Source: JBFMFB01 sp040752115
GTDB taxonomy: Bacteria; Pseudomonadota; Gammaproteobacteria; Burkholderiales; Sulfuricellaceae
Length of the DNA: 64,000 bases
Direction: 5' to 3'
Assembly (NCBI GenBank): GCA_040752115.1
Contig: JBFMFB010000011.1
Span: 8,539 to 72,538, forward strand
The translations under genes and the position numbers were made by a program. Below, piece by piece: positions 17,861-25,376 of this stretch; within the stretch, counting starts at the first letter, position 1; each line of letters opens with the position of its first letter. The notes under the pieces were generated by a model. That model saw only the letters and a program-made list of their open reading frames with translations, was not told where the DNA came from and ran no database searches.

Positions 17861-19372
17861 TCAGCCAAGAAACAGCTTGTACGCCGGATTCCTGCTCTCG
17901 TCCCAATACGGGTAACCCAGCTTGTCGAGAAACTCGCGGAACGCCGGCTTTTCTTCCGGCGGCACCTGGATGCCGACCAGCACGCGGCCGTAGTCGGTGC
18001 CGTGGTTGCGGTAGTGGAACAGGCTGATGTTCCAGCCGTGGCTCATGCTGTTGAGGAACTTCATCAGCGCGCCGGGGCGCTCGGGAAATTCGAAGCGGTA
18101 GAGAATCTCGTGCCTGGCATGCGGCGCGCGCCCACCGACGAGGTGGCGGATGTGCAGCTTGGCCATTTCGTTGTCGCTCATGTCGAGCGCCTTGAGCCCC
18201 TTGGCGTGCAAGGTTGCCAGCAGTTTCTCGGTCTCGCCACGGTTGTGCACCTGGACGCCGACGAACACGTGCGCCTGCTTCGGATCGGCGTAGCGGTAGT
18301 TGAACTCGGTGATGCTGCGTGTGCCCAACAAGGTGCAGAACGCCTTGAAACTGCCCGGTTTCTCCGGAATGGTGACCGCCAGCACCGCCTCGCGCTGCTC
18401 GCCCAGTTCGGCGCGCTCGGCGACATGGCGCAGGCGGTCGAAATTCATGTTGGCGCCGGAAGCGATCGCCACCAGCGTCTTGTCCCGGATCTTTTTCCGC
18501 GCGGCGTAGGCCTTGGCGCCGGCGACGCTGAGCGCGCCCGCCGGTTCCAGGATCGAGCGCGTATCCTCGAACACGTCCTTGATCGCGGCGCAGATGGCGT
18601 CGGTATCGACCAGCAGGATTTCGTCCACCAGCTCACGGCACAGGCGGAAGGTTTCCTCGCCCACCTGCTTCACCGCCACGCCGTCCGCAAAGATGCCAAC
18701 CTGCGCCAGGGTAACGCGCTGCTTCTTGCGCAACGAGCGGTACATGGCGTCGGCGTCGACCGGCTCGACGCCGATGATCTTGACCTCCGGCCGCAGGCGC
18801 TTGACATAGGCGGCGATCCCGGCGATCAGCCCGCCGCCGCCTACCGGTACGAAAATGGCGTGGATCGGGCCGCCGTGCTGGCGCAGGATCTCCATGCCGA
18901 CGGTGCCCTGGCCGGCGATGACGTCGGGGTCGTCGTAAGGATGGACGAAAGTCGCCTTCTTCTCGCGCGCCAGGATCCGCGCATGCTCGTAGGCATCGGT
19001 ATAGGAATCGCCGTGCAGCACCACCTGCGCGCCGCGGCTCTGCACCGCGTGTATCTTGATCTGCGGCGTGGTGGCGGGCATCACGATGGTAGCCTCGCAA
19101 CCCAGCACCTGGGCGGCCAGCGCCACGCCTTGTGCGTGGTTGCCGGCGGAGGCAGCGATGACGCCGCGTTTCAATGCGGCGCGCGAGAGCTGCGCCATCT
19201 TGTTGTAGGCGCCGCGCAGCTTGAAGGAAAACACCGGCTGCATGTCCTCCCGTTTCAGCAACAAAGGGTTGTGGATGCGGCGCGACAGGTTGGGAGCGGG
19301 TTCGAGCGGGCTTTCGATCGCCACGTCATAAACTCGCGCGGTGAGTATCTTTTCCAGATAATCGTTTTGCAT
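17861..19372 (-). CDS. ilvA: Threonine ammonia-lyase, biosynthetic
   Basis: 503 aa, the long feedback-regulated form. The PLP-dependent fold carries the Schiff-base lysine in SFKLRGAYNKMA (about residues 50-61), plus SAGNHAQGVA and the glycine-rich phosphate-binding loop PVGGGGLIAG. Two C-terminal ACT-like domains (about 325-500) respond to isoleucine and valine in homologues. Converts threonine to 2-oxobutanoate, the first step toward isoleucine. Divergent from rpiA across 116 bp. Confidence 0.96.
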   Translation of the reverse strand: MQNDYLEKILTARVYDVAIESPLEPAPNLSRRIHNPLLLKREDMQPVFSFKLRGAYNKMAQLSRAALKRGVIAASAGNHAQGVALAAQVLGCEATIVMPATTPQIKIHAVQSRGAQVVLHGDSYTDAYEHARILAREKKATFVHPYDDPDVIAGQGTVGMEILRQHGGPIHAIFVPVGGGGLIAGIAAYVKRLRPEVKIIGVEPVDADAMYRSLRKKQRVTLAQVGIFADGVAVKQVGEETFRLCRELVDEILLVDTDAICAAIKDVFEDTRSILEPAGALSVAGAKAYAARKKIRDKTLVAIASGANMNFDRLRHVAERAELGEQREAVLAVTIPEKPGSFKAFCTLLGTRSITEFNYRYADPKQAHVFVGVQVHNRGETEKLLATLHAKGLKALDMSDNEMAKLHIRHLVGGRAPHARHEILYRFEFPERPGALMKFLNSMSHGWNISLFHYRNHGTDYGRVLVGIQVPPEEKPAFREFLDKLGYPYWDESRNPAYKLFLG

Positions 19373-19488
19373 GGCCGGGATGACGGAAAATTTAAATAAC
19401 CCCGAAGGTTAGCAGGATTTCCGGAATTTGTGAAAAATAGCGGATCGGGCTATGCTTAAAGTTTTTGGAACTTTCTTGGGGTAACTCC

Positions 19489-20154
19489 ATGATGACACAG
19501 GACGAACTGAAGCAGGCAGTGGCGCGCGCCGCGATCGAATACGTGCCGAGCGGCGGAATTATCGGGGTGGGAACGGGTTCCACCGCGAACTATTTCATTG
19601 ACGAGCTGGCCAGGATCAAGCACAGGATCGACGGCGCGGTCGCCAGCTCCGAAGCCACGGCGCAGCGGCTGAAAGGGCACGGCATCCCGGTGGTCGATCT
19701 CAACAGCGCCGGCGAATTGCAGGTCTATGTGGACGGCGCCGACGAGATCACCGAGCACATGCACATGATCAAGGGCGGCGGCGGTGCGCTGACGCGCGAA
19801 AAAATCGTCGCCGCGTGCAGCAAGAAGTTTGTCTGCATTGCCGACGCCAGCAAGCTGGTCGGGGTGCTGGGCAAATTCCCACTGCCGGTGGAGGTGATCC
19901 CCATGGCGCGCAGCTGCGTGGCGCGCGAACTGGTCCGGCTCGGCGGCCAGCCGGTGCTGCGCGAGGGTTTCACTACCGACAACGGCAACATCATCCTCGA
20001 CGTGCACAACCTGAAAATCCTCAGCCCGGTCGAGCTGGAAACCGCCATCAACCAAATCGCCGGCGTCGTCACCAACGGCCTGTTCGCACGGCGGCCAGCG
20101 GACGTGCTGCTGCTCGGCGCCCCGGAGGGCGTCAGGACGATGACGGCGAAATAG
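19489..20154 (+). CDS. rpiA: Ribose-5-phosphate isomerase A
   Basis: 221 aa from the ATG at 19489, preceded by GGGG at a suitable distance; an adjacent ATG at 19492 is equally possible and the longer frame from 19465 is unlikely. Motifs: GVGTGSTANYFID (phosphate binding), VDGADEI (catalytic Asp pair), KGGGGALTREKI (catalytic Glu/Lys region). Interconverts ribose 5-phosphate and ribulose 5-phosphate in the pentose phosphate and Calvin pathways. Followed by phoU after 81 bp. Confidence 0.96.
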   Translation: MMTQDELKQAVARAAIEYVPSGGIIGVGTGSTANYFIDELARIKHRIDGAVASSEATAQRLKGHGIPVVDLNSAGELQVYVDGADEITEHMHMIKGGGGALTREKIVAACSKKFVCIADASKLVGVLGKFPLPVEVIPMARSCVARELVRLGGQPVLREGFTTDNGNIILDVHNLKILSPVELETAINQIAGVVTNGLFARRPADVLLLGAPEGVRTMTAK

Positions 20155-20235
20155 AAGATTGCACATTCGCAACAAAATTGTCACAAAAAAGGTTTAAACT
20201 GAGAACTTTCGCCGTTGTTATGCCGGGAGCACGCC

Positions 20236-20943
20236 ATGGGGCAGCAGGAACACATCTTCAAGCAGTTCGACGCCGACCTCGAGGCGGTGCGCTCGCGCGT
20301 GCTGCAAATGGGCGGGCTGGTGGAGGCGCAAATCACCAATGCCGTTGAAGCGCTGACGACCGGCAATCTGGCGCTTGCCGATCAGGTGATTGCCGAGGAT
20401 CACCGGGTCAATGCGCTGGAAGTGGCGATCGACGAGGACTGTACCCACATCATCGCGCGCCGCCAGCCGACCGCCGGCGACCTGCGCCTGCTCTTGATGA
20501 TCGTCAAGACCATCACCGACCTCGAACGCATCGGCGACGAAGCGGCGAAAATCGCCCGCATGAGCAAGCTGATTTACGAATCGGGAAAGCTGACCAATCT
20601 CCGCTTTACCGAAATCAAGCTGATGGCCACGATGGTGCTGGAAATGCTGCGCAAATCCCTCGATTCGTTCGCACGGGTGGAAGCCGGCGCCGCCACCGAC
20701 GTCGCGCGCCAGGACATCAAGGTGGACGAGGAATTCCGCGCCATCCTGCGCCACCTGATCACCTTCATGATGGAAGACCCGCGCCTGATCTCGGTTTCCA
20801 TCGACATCCTGTTCGCCGCCAAGGCGATCGAGCGCATCGGCGACCACGCCAAGAACATGTCCGAATACGTGGTGTACATGGTCAAGGGCAAGGACGTGCG
20901 CCACACCAGCGTGGAAGAAATCGAGCGCGAAGTCTCCGAGTAG
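20236..20943 (+). CDS. phoU: Phosphate-signalling/transport regulator PhoU
   Basis: 235 aa from the ATG at 20236 (MGQQEHIFKQFDADL...), with GGGAG upstream; seven codons shorter than the open frame. Two PhoU three-helix repeats with the metal-binding E/DxxxD signatures: residues around DLERIGDEAAKIA in the first half and ERIGDHAKNMSEYVV in the second. Represses the Pho regulon via PhoR and PstSCAB in homologues. No pst or phoBR genes are adjacent; instead it leads the polyphosphate genes ppx, pap and ppk1, linking phosphate sensing to polyphosphate turnover. Confidence 0.95.
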   Translation: MGQQEHIFKQFDADLEAVRSRVLQMGGLVEAQITNAVEALTTGNLALADQVIAEDHRVNALEVAIDEDCTHIIARRQPTAGDLRLLLMIVKTITDLERIGDEAAKIARMSKLIYESGKLTNLRFTEIKLMATMVLEMLRKSLDSFARVEAGAATDVARQDIKVDEEFRAILRHLITFMMEDPRLISVSIDILFAAKAIERIGDHAKNMSEYVVYMVKGKDVRHTSVEEIEREVSE

Positions 20944-20953
20944 CGGCCTGCCC

Positions 20954-21043
20954 ATGCAGGAATATTCGACCATCGCTGCTGTCGATCTCGGTTCCAATAG
21001 TTTTAGCTCCGGCGAACATGCTGCGCATGTTAGCCTGCACTGA
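20954..21043 (+). pseudogene. Remnant of a second ppx 5' end
   Basis: An ATG at 20954 opens MQEYSTIAAVDLGSNSF, the Ppx/GppA N-terminus, then runs into unrelated residues and a stop at 21043. The 35 bp at 20972-21006 match 21087-21121 in the intact ppx with three differences, all at third codon positions. Read as a decayed or partial duplicate, not a functional gene; a small peptide cannot be excluded. Confidence 0.75.
21011..21035. repeat. REP-like hairpin between the two ppx starts
   Basis: GGCGAACATGC and GCATGTTAGCC form 11-base arms with one mismatch around a TGC loop. The hairpin begins five bases after the truncated ppx copy ends, so it may mark the junction of an insertion or rearrangement. 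Confidence 0.65.
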
Positions 21044-21068
21044 AACTTCGCAGGGGGGATTAAGCCGG

Positions 21069-22565
21069 GTGTCGGAGCTCCAAACAATCGCCGCTGTTGA
21101 CCTCGGTTCCAATAGTTTTAGACTCCAAGTCGCGCGGGTGGTGGACGATCAGTTCTACCCCCTGGATTCCCTCAAAGAAACGGTGCGCCTGGCCGCCGGC
21201 CTGACCGACAACCGGCTGCTGGATGCCGCCTCCCGGCGCCGGGCGATCGCCTGCCTCAAGCTGTTTTCAGAGCGCCTGCGCGGGCTTCCACCGGGCGCGG
21301 TGCGGGTGGTGGGCACCAACACCCTGCGCGTGGCAAGAAATGCGCCCGCGTTCCTGAAGGCAGCGGAGGCCGCGCTCGGCTTTCCGATCGAAATCATCGC
21401 CGGGCAGGAAGAGGCGCGCCTGATCTACCTCGGCGTGGCGCACAGTCTGCCCGCCTCCGGTACGAAACGGCTGGTAGTCGATATCGGCGGCGGCTCCGCC
21501 GAATTCATCATCGGCACCGGTTTCAAACCGCTCGCCATCGAAAGCTTGTACATGGGCTGCGTCGGCTACAGTCAGCGCTATTTCCCCGAAGGGAAGATCA
21601 CCCGAAGCGCGCTCGATCGCGCGGAACTCGCCGCGCGCGCCGAAGTGCAGGCTATCGCCGAGGAATTCTCGGAGGGCCATTGGGATGAAGCGATCGGCTC
21701 CTCCGGCACCGCCCGCACTCTGGCGGAAATTCTCGAACAAAACGGCTTCAGCAAGTCCGGCATCACGCCGGACGGCCTGGAACGATTGCGCACCACCATG
21801 ATCAAGGCCGGCAACGCCAGGCTGCTGCAGCTCCCCGGCCTGCCTGCCGAACGCGCGCCGGTTCTGGCCGGCGGCTTCGCCATCATGGCGGCGATTTTCA
21901 AGGAACTCGGCATCCGCAACATGCGCATCGCCGGTGGCGCCCTGCGCGAAGGGGTGCTGTGGGATCTGCTGGGCCGCATCCATCACCACGACTTGCGGGA
22001 AACCACGGTAAAGCAGTTCATGCGCCGCTATCACGTGGACATGGCGCAGGCGAAGCGCGTGGAAACCCTGGCGATGACCTTGCTGGAGCAGTTTGAACCT
22101 GCGAACCCGGCGGATAGCGAAAGCGAGCGATTGCAGCTCGCGTGGGCGGCACAACTGCACGAGATCGGTATCTCCATCTCGCACGCCGGCTACCACAGGC
22201 ATTCGGCTTACATCATCGCCAATGCCGACATGCCCGGCTTTTCCAGAATGGAGCAGGCGCGCCTCTCCCTGCTGGTGCGTGCCCACCGCGGCTCGCTGAC
22301 CAAGCTGACCGGCATGGTAAAAGAACGGGAAGAATGGGCGGCGATATTGGCCTTGCGGCTGGCCGCGCTGTTCTACCGTAGCCGCACCGAGGCAGAACTG
22401 CCCGCGATCCGGCTCAGCATGAGGAATGGAAAATTTTCCCTGGCGCTGCCCCGCGCATGGCTGCGGCAAAACCCGCTGACCGAAACGCTGCTGGAAAACG
22501 AAGCCAGGGAGTGGGAGAGCGCCGGCATGGCGTTTTCGCTTGCCAAAAGCGCCGGAAAAGCCTAG
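21069..22565 (+). CDS. ppx: Exopolyphosphatase (Ppx/GppA family)
   Basis: 498 aa from a GTG at 21069 (VSELQTIAAVDLGSNSFRLQVARV); an ATG at 21018 in the same frame adds 17 residues encoded by the hairpin region and is less likely. ASKHA phosphatase fold: phosphate-1 motif AAVDLGSNSFRL, catalytic Glu in IAGQEEARLIYLGV, phosphate-2 motif VVDIGGGSAEFIIG, and a C-terminal helical HD-like domain. Removes phosphate from polyphosphate ends, or acts on pppGpp. The 3' end overlaps pap by 4 bp, converging on CCTAGG. Confidence 0.93.
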   Translation: MSELQTIAAVDLGSNSFRLQVARVVDDQFYPLDSLKETVRLAAGLTDNRLLDAASRRRAIACLKLFSERLRGLPPGAVRVVGTNTLRVARNAPAFLKAAEAALGFPIEIIAGQEEARLIYLGVAHSLPASGTKRLVVDIGGGSAEFIIGTGFKPLAIESLYMGCVGYSQRYFPEGKITRSALDRAELAARAEVQAIAEEFSEGHWDEAIGSSGTARTLAEILEQNGFSKSGITPDGLERLRTTMIKAGNARLLQLPGLPAERAPVLAGGFAIMAAIFKELGIRNMRIAGGALREGVLWDLLGRIHHHDLRETTVKQFMRRYHVDMAQAKRVETLAMTLLEQFEPANPADSESERLQLAWAAQLHEIGISISHAGYHRHSAYIIANADMPGFSRMEQARLSLLVRAHRGSLTKLTGMVKEREEWAAILALRLAALFYRSRTEAELPAIRLSMRNGKFSLALPRAWLRQNPLTETLLENEAREWESAGMAFSLAKSAGKA

Positions 22566-24067
22566 GCCGGCTTGCCTTTCAGCAGATCCACCAGCCCCGC
22601 CTCGATGCGGGCGCACAGGATTTTCAGCACCTTGATGCGGGCATGGTATTTGTCGTTCGCCTCGACCAGCGTCCACGGCGCAATCTCGGTGCTGGTGCGG
22701 TCCACCATGTCGCACACCGCGGTCTCGTAATCGTCCCATTTTTCCCGGTTGCGCCAGTCCTCGTCGGTGATCTTGTAGCGCTTGAAGCCGGTTTTCTCGC
22801 GCGCCTCGAAGCGCCTGAGCTGCTCGTCCTTGCTGATGGAAAGCCAGAACTTGACTACCACGGTATCGTTAGCGGCGAGTTGTTCCTCGAAGTCGTTGAT
22901 CTCGCCGTAGGCGCGCATCCAGTCGCAGTGGGAGCAGAAACCCTCTACCCGCTCCACCAGCACCCTGCCGTACCAGGAACGGTCGAAAATCGCCACCCGC
23001 CCTTTGCGCGGGATGTGCCGCCAGAAGCGCCACAGATAGGGCTGCGCGCGCTCCTCCTCAGTGGGTGCGGCAATCGGCGTAACCTGATACCAGCGCGCGT
23101 CGAGCGCGCCGGTGATGCGGCGGATGCTGCCGCCCTTGCCGGCGGCGTCGTTGCCTTCGAACACCACCACCACCGAAATGTCCTTAAAATTCGGGTGGCG
23201 CGTAAGCAGGTTGAGCTTGCCTTGGTATTTCTCCAGCTCCTTCTGGTATTTCTGCTTTTCGATTTTGAGGGAAAGATCGAGCCGTTTCAGGACGTGCAGC
23301 TTGTCAATCGCCGGCAACAGCGGTGCGGCGCGGCTTTCCTGGCTCTTGTCCGGAGCGGCGCCCAGACGGGTGCGCATCGCTTCTAGTATCACCTTTCCCA
23401 CCGTCAGGCTGCGGTAGCGCGCGTCCGCACCCTCCACGATGATCCACGGCGCTTCCGCCGTGCTGGTATGGCGCAGGGCGCGTTCGGACACCTTGCGGAA
23501 CTTGTCGTACAGCTTGAAGTGCATCCAGTCCCGCTCCGTCACCCGCCAGCGGGTGCGCGGGTTCTTCTCCAGCGCCTTCAGGCGCGCCTCCTGCTTTTCC
23601 TTGGAAAGATGCAGCCAAAACTTGAGGATCAGCGCGCCTTCGTCGGTCAGCATCTTTTCGAAGCGCACGGCATGTTCCATGCTCTGATCGAGCTCGGCAT
23701 TCTTGATCTTGCCGAACACCCGATCGAGAATCGGCCAGGTGTACCAGGAGCCGAAAAAAATGCCGACCTTGCCTTTCGGCGGCAGGGCGCGCCAGAAGCG
23801 CCACATGCCGGGCCGCTCCCTTTCCTCATCGGACGGTTCGCCCATGCCGTGGGTGCGGATAAAGCGCGGATCCATCCATTCGTTGAGCAGATTTACCGTT
23901 TCCCCCCGGCCCGCGCCGTCCACCCCGCCGACCAGAATAATGACGGGAAACGCCGACTGTCTGGCAAGATCAAGCTGCGCATCCAGCAAAGCTTCACGCA
24001 AGGCGGGCACCTCCTTGTCGTAAGCCGCCTTATCGACCTTGTGCCCCAGTTCCGCGGATTCAAACAT
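22562..24067 (-). CDS. pap: Polyphosphate:AMP phosphotransferase (two fused PPK2 domains)
   Basis: 501 aa, the length of class II PPK2/PAP enzymes. Two tandem PPK2 P-loop kinase domains: the first has GGVDGAGRGETVNLLNEW (about residues 47-64), the second EGNDAAGKGGSIRRITG (about 304-320). Each has a lid-type segment (FWRALPPKGKVGIFFGSWY; FWRHIPRKGRVAIFDRSWYG). The first domain lacks the usual lysine in its Walker A (GAGRGE) and has FFGSWY instead of FDRSWY, so the second domain is probably the catalytic one, as in Pseudomonas PAP. Makes ADP from AMP and polyphosphate. Convergent with ppx. Confidence 0.93.
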   Translation of the reverse strand: MFESAELGHKVDKAAYDKEVPALREALLDAQLDLARQSAFPVIILVGGVDGAGRGETVNLLNEWMDPRFIRTHGMGEPSDEERERPGMWRFWRALPPKGKVGIFFGSWYTWPILDRVFGKIKNAELDQSMEHAVRFEKMLTDEGALILKFWLHLSKEKQEARLKALEKNPRTRWRVTERDWMHFKLYDKFRKVSERALRHTSTAEAPWIIVEGADARYRSLTVGKVILEAMRTRLGAAPDKSQESRAAPLLPAIDKLHVLKRLDLSLKIEKQKYQKELEKYQGKLNLLTRHPNFKDISVVVVFEGNDAAGKGGSIRRITGALDARWYQVTPIAAPTEEERAQPYLWRFWRHIPRKGRVAIFDRSWYGRVLVERVEGFCSHCDWMRAYGEINDFEEQLAANDTVVVKFWLSISKDEQLRRFEAREKTGFKRYKITDEDWRNREKWDDYETAVCDMVDRTSTEIAPWTLVEANDKYHARIKVLKILCARIEAGLVDLLKGKPA

Positions 24068-24103
24068 GGCAACCCCGTTCCGGCTGGTCCTTTTTGCAAC
24101 GGC

Positions 24104-24316
24104 CTAACGCTGGTACCAGCACTGAAAATGCCGATCCAGAAACACCTCCCGGTGGCAACGGATACAGCACAGTTTGCCTTCGCCGACCGACGCATCCGGG
24201 CGGCTACCCGGACTGAGCGTACAGACCACGAGGTTCTCGTCGTCGAGGGGAACGGCGTCTTCCCCTTCCTTCTTGTCGGCCGGAGACAAATAGCAGTGCA
24301 TGCAGATGAACTTCAT
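24104..24316 (-). CDS. Cysteine-rich mini-protein, putative metal-binding
   Basis: 70 aa with a strong Shine-Dalgarno (GAGGGAGGG) before the ATG at 24316. Two cysteine knuckles, CMHC (residues 5-8) and CCIRC (about 50-54), plus CW near the end, suggest a zinc ribbon or similar metal site. No known family recognised. It lies 36 bp upstream of pap on the same strand and may be cotranscribed with it, placing it in the polyphosphate neighbourhood. Function unknown. Confidence 0.65.
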   Translation of the reverse strand: MKFICMHCYLSPADKKEGEDAVPLDDENLVVCTLSPGSRPDASVGEGKLCCIRCHREVFLDRHFQCWYQR

Positions 24317-24554
24317 ATCGCCCTCCCTCGTTTTCTTGCGGCCGCGTCAGGCAGATGGACACCCCGGGTCGGACTTCGTCAGCCGGGTTGAACTATTCCA
24401 CCTTTCAGGCGTCTCTATGCTATCCCAATTTCCACAGAATTTCACTTAACGGGCCTGCATTCCGCGATCTGGATTCGGGCGGCAAATTGTGTTGAATTTT
24501 TTTCGGATATTCTGGTCTTATTTATTTTGATACCCTCAAGGAACCCCTGAAAGC

Positions 24555-25358
24555 GTGCAAACCACCAGGACCTTCAGATACGCAGTCATGAAACTTCCGC
24601 TGGCCGGGGCCATCATTGCGGCATCTGTCCTTTCCTTTATTTGCAGCGGTACGGCAAATGCCGCGCCGCCTTTTCTGCCGGCGAATCATGCCCTGATACC
24701 GATCGGCGAGCGCGTCCATCTTGAGTCCGCCGCCTCCCAGGAAACCGCCGACCGAATTCTGGGCTTGGTCGGAGAAGCCAGGGCGCGGACCGCCGCCTTT
24801 TACGGCGAACTGACCTCCAACCCGGAAATCGTCGTCTGCACCACCGCCGACAGCTTCCGGAAAGCCGGCGGGATCGGGCTGGGTTTCAGCGACGGCAGCA
24901 ACATTCTGATCTCACCCCGCGGCGGCAGCACCGCCATCATCAGCCATGAGTGGTCGCACGTGGAGCTGGCGAGCCGGCTCGGGGGGTTCGCACAGGTGGT
25001 GGAAAAAGTGCCGCAATGGTTCGATGAGGGTCTGGCTGTGCTGGCGAGCCAGGCGGGAGAGTTTTCCGAGGAAGCATGGCTGAAAGCCACCGCCAACGGG
25101 CGGAACGCCCCCAGCCTGCGTGAGCTGGAAAGCCTGGGCGATTGGATTCGCGTTACCGGCACAAATGGGAGCAACATGCAGCTCTCCTACGGCACCGCGC
25201 GCCGCGAGGTCGCAAGGTGGTATGCCAAGGTCGGCCGCCACGGCTTGATGCGCCTGATCGACGAGATCAACCACGGAAACAGCTTTTATGCCGCCTATTG
25301 GCGGATCGAAAATTCTGCGGACAATCCGCCGGCGCTAAGGATCGCGGCTTTCTTCTGA
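24555..25358 (+). CDS. Secreted HExxH protein, peptidase-MA-like
   Basis: 267 aa from a GTG at 24555 with AAGGA upstream; an ATG at 24588 would also leave a complete signal peptide (LPLAGAIIAASVLSFICSGTANA). Zinc-protease signature HEWSH at residues 131-135 (SHEWSHVELASRL), followed 20 residues later by QWFDEGLAV, the downstream Glu expected in gluzincins. Likely a periplasmic metallopeptidase or a peptidase-like protein. It lies between the Cys-rich gene and ppk1, convergent with ppk1 at 19 bp; no functional link to polyphosphate is known. Confidence 0.78.
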   Translation: MQTTRTFRYAVMKLPLAGAIIAASVLSFICSGTANAAPPFLPANHALIPIGERVHLESAASQETADRILGLVGEARARTAAFYGELTSNPEIVVCTTADSFRKAGGIGLGFSDGSNILISPRGGSTAIISHEWSHVELASRLGGFAQVVEKVPQWFDEGLAVLASQAGEFSEEAWLKATANGRNAPSLRELESLGDWIRVTGTNGSNMQLSYGTARREVARWYAKVGRHGLMRLIDEINHGNSFYAAYWRIENSADNPPALRIAAFF

Positions 25359-25376
25359 GCGGATGCCGCCAAACGC

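Noticed and set aside
20954..21043. A functional 29-aa peptide gene upstream of ppx
   Set aside because: The first 17 residues copy the Ppx start and the rest is translated from a REP-like hairpin; a duplication scar is simpler.
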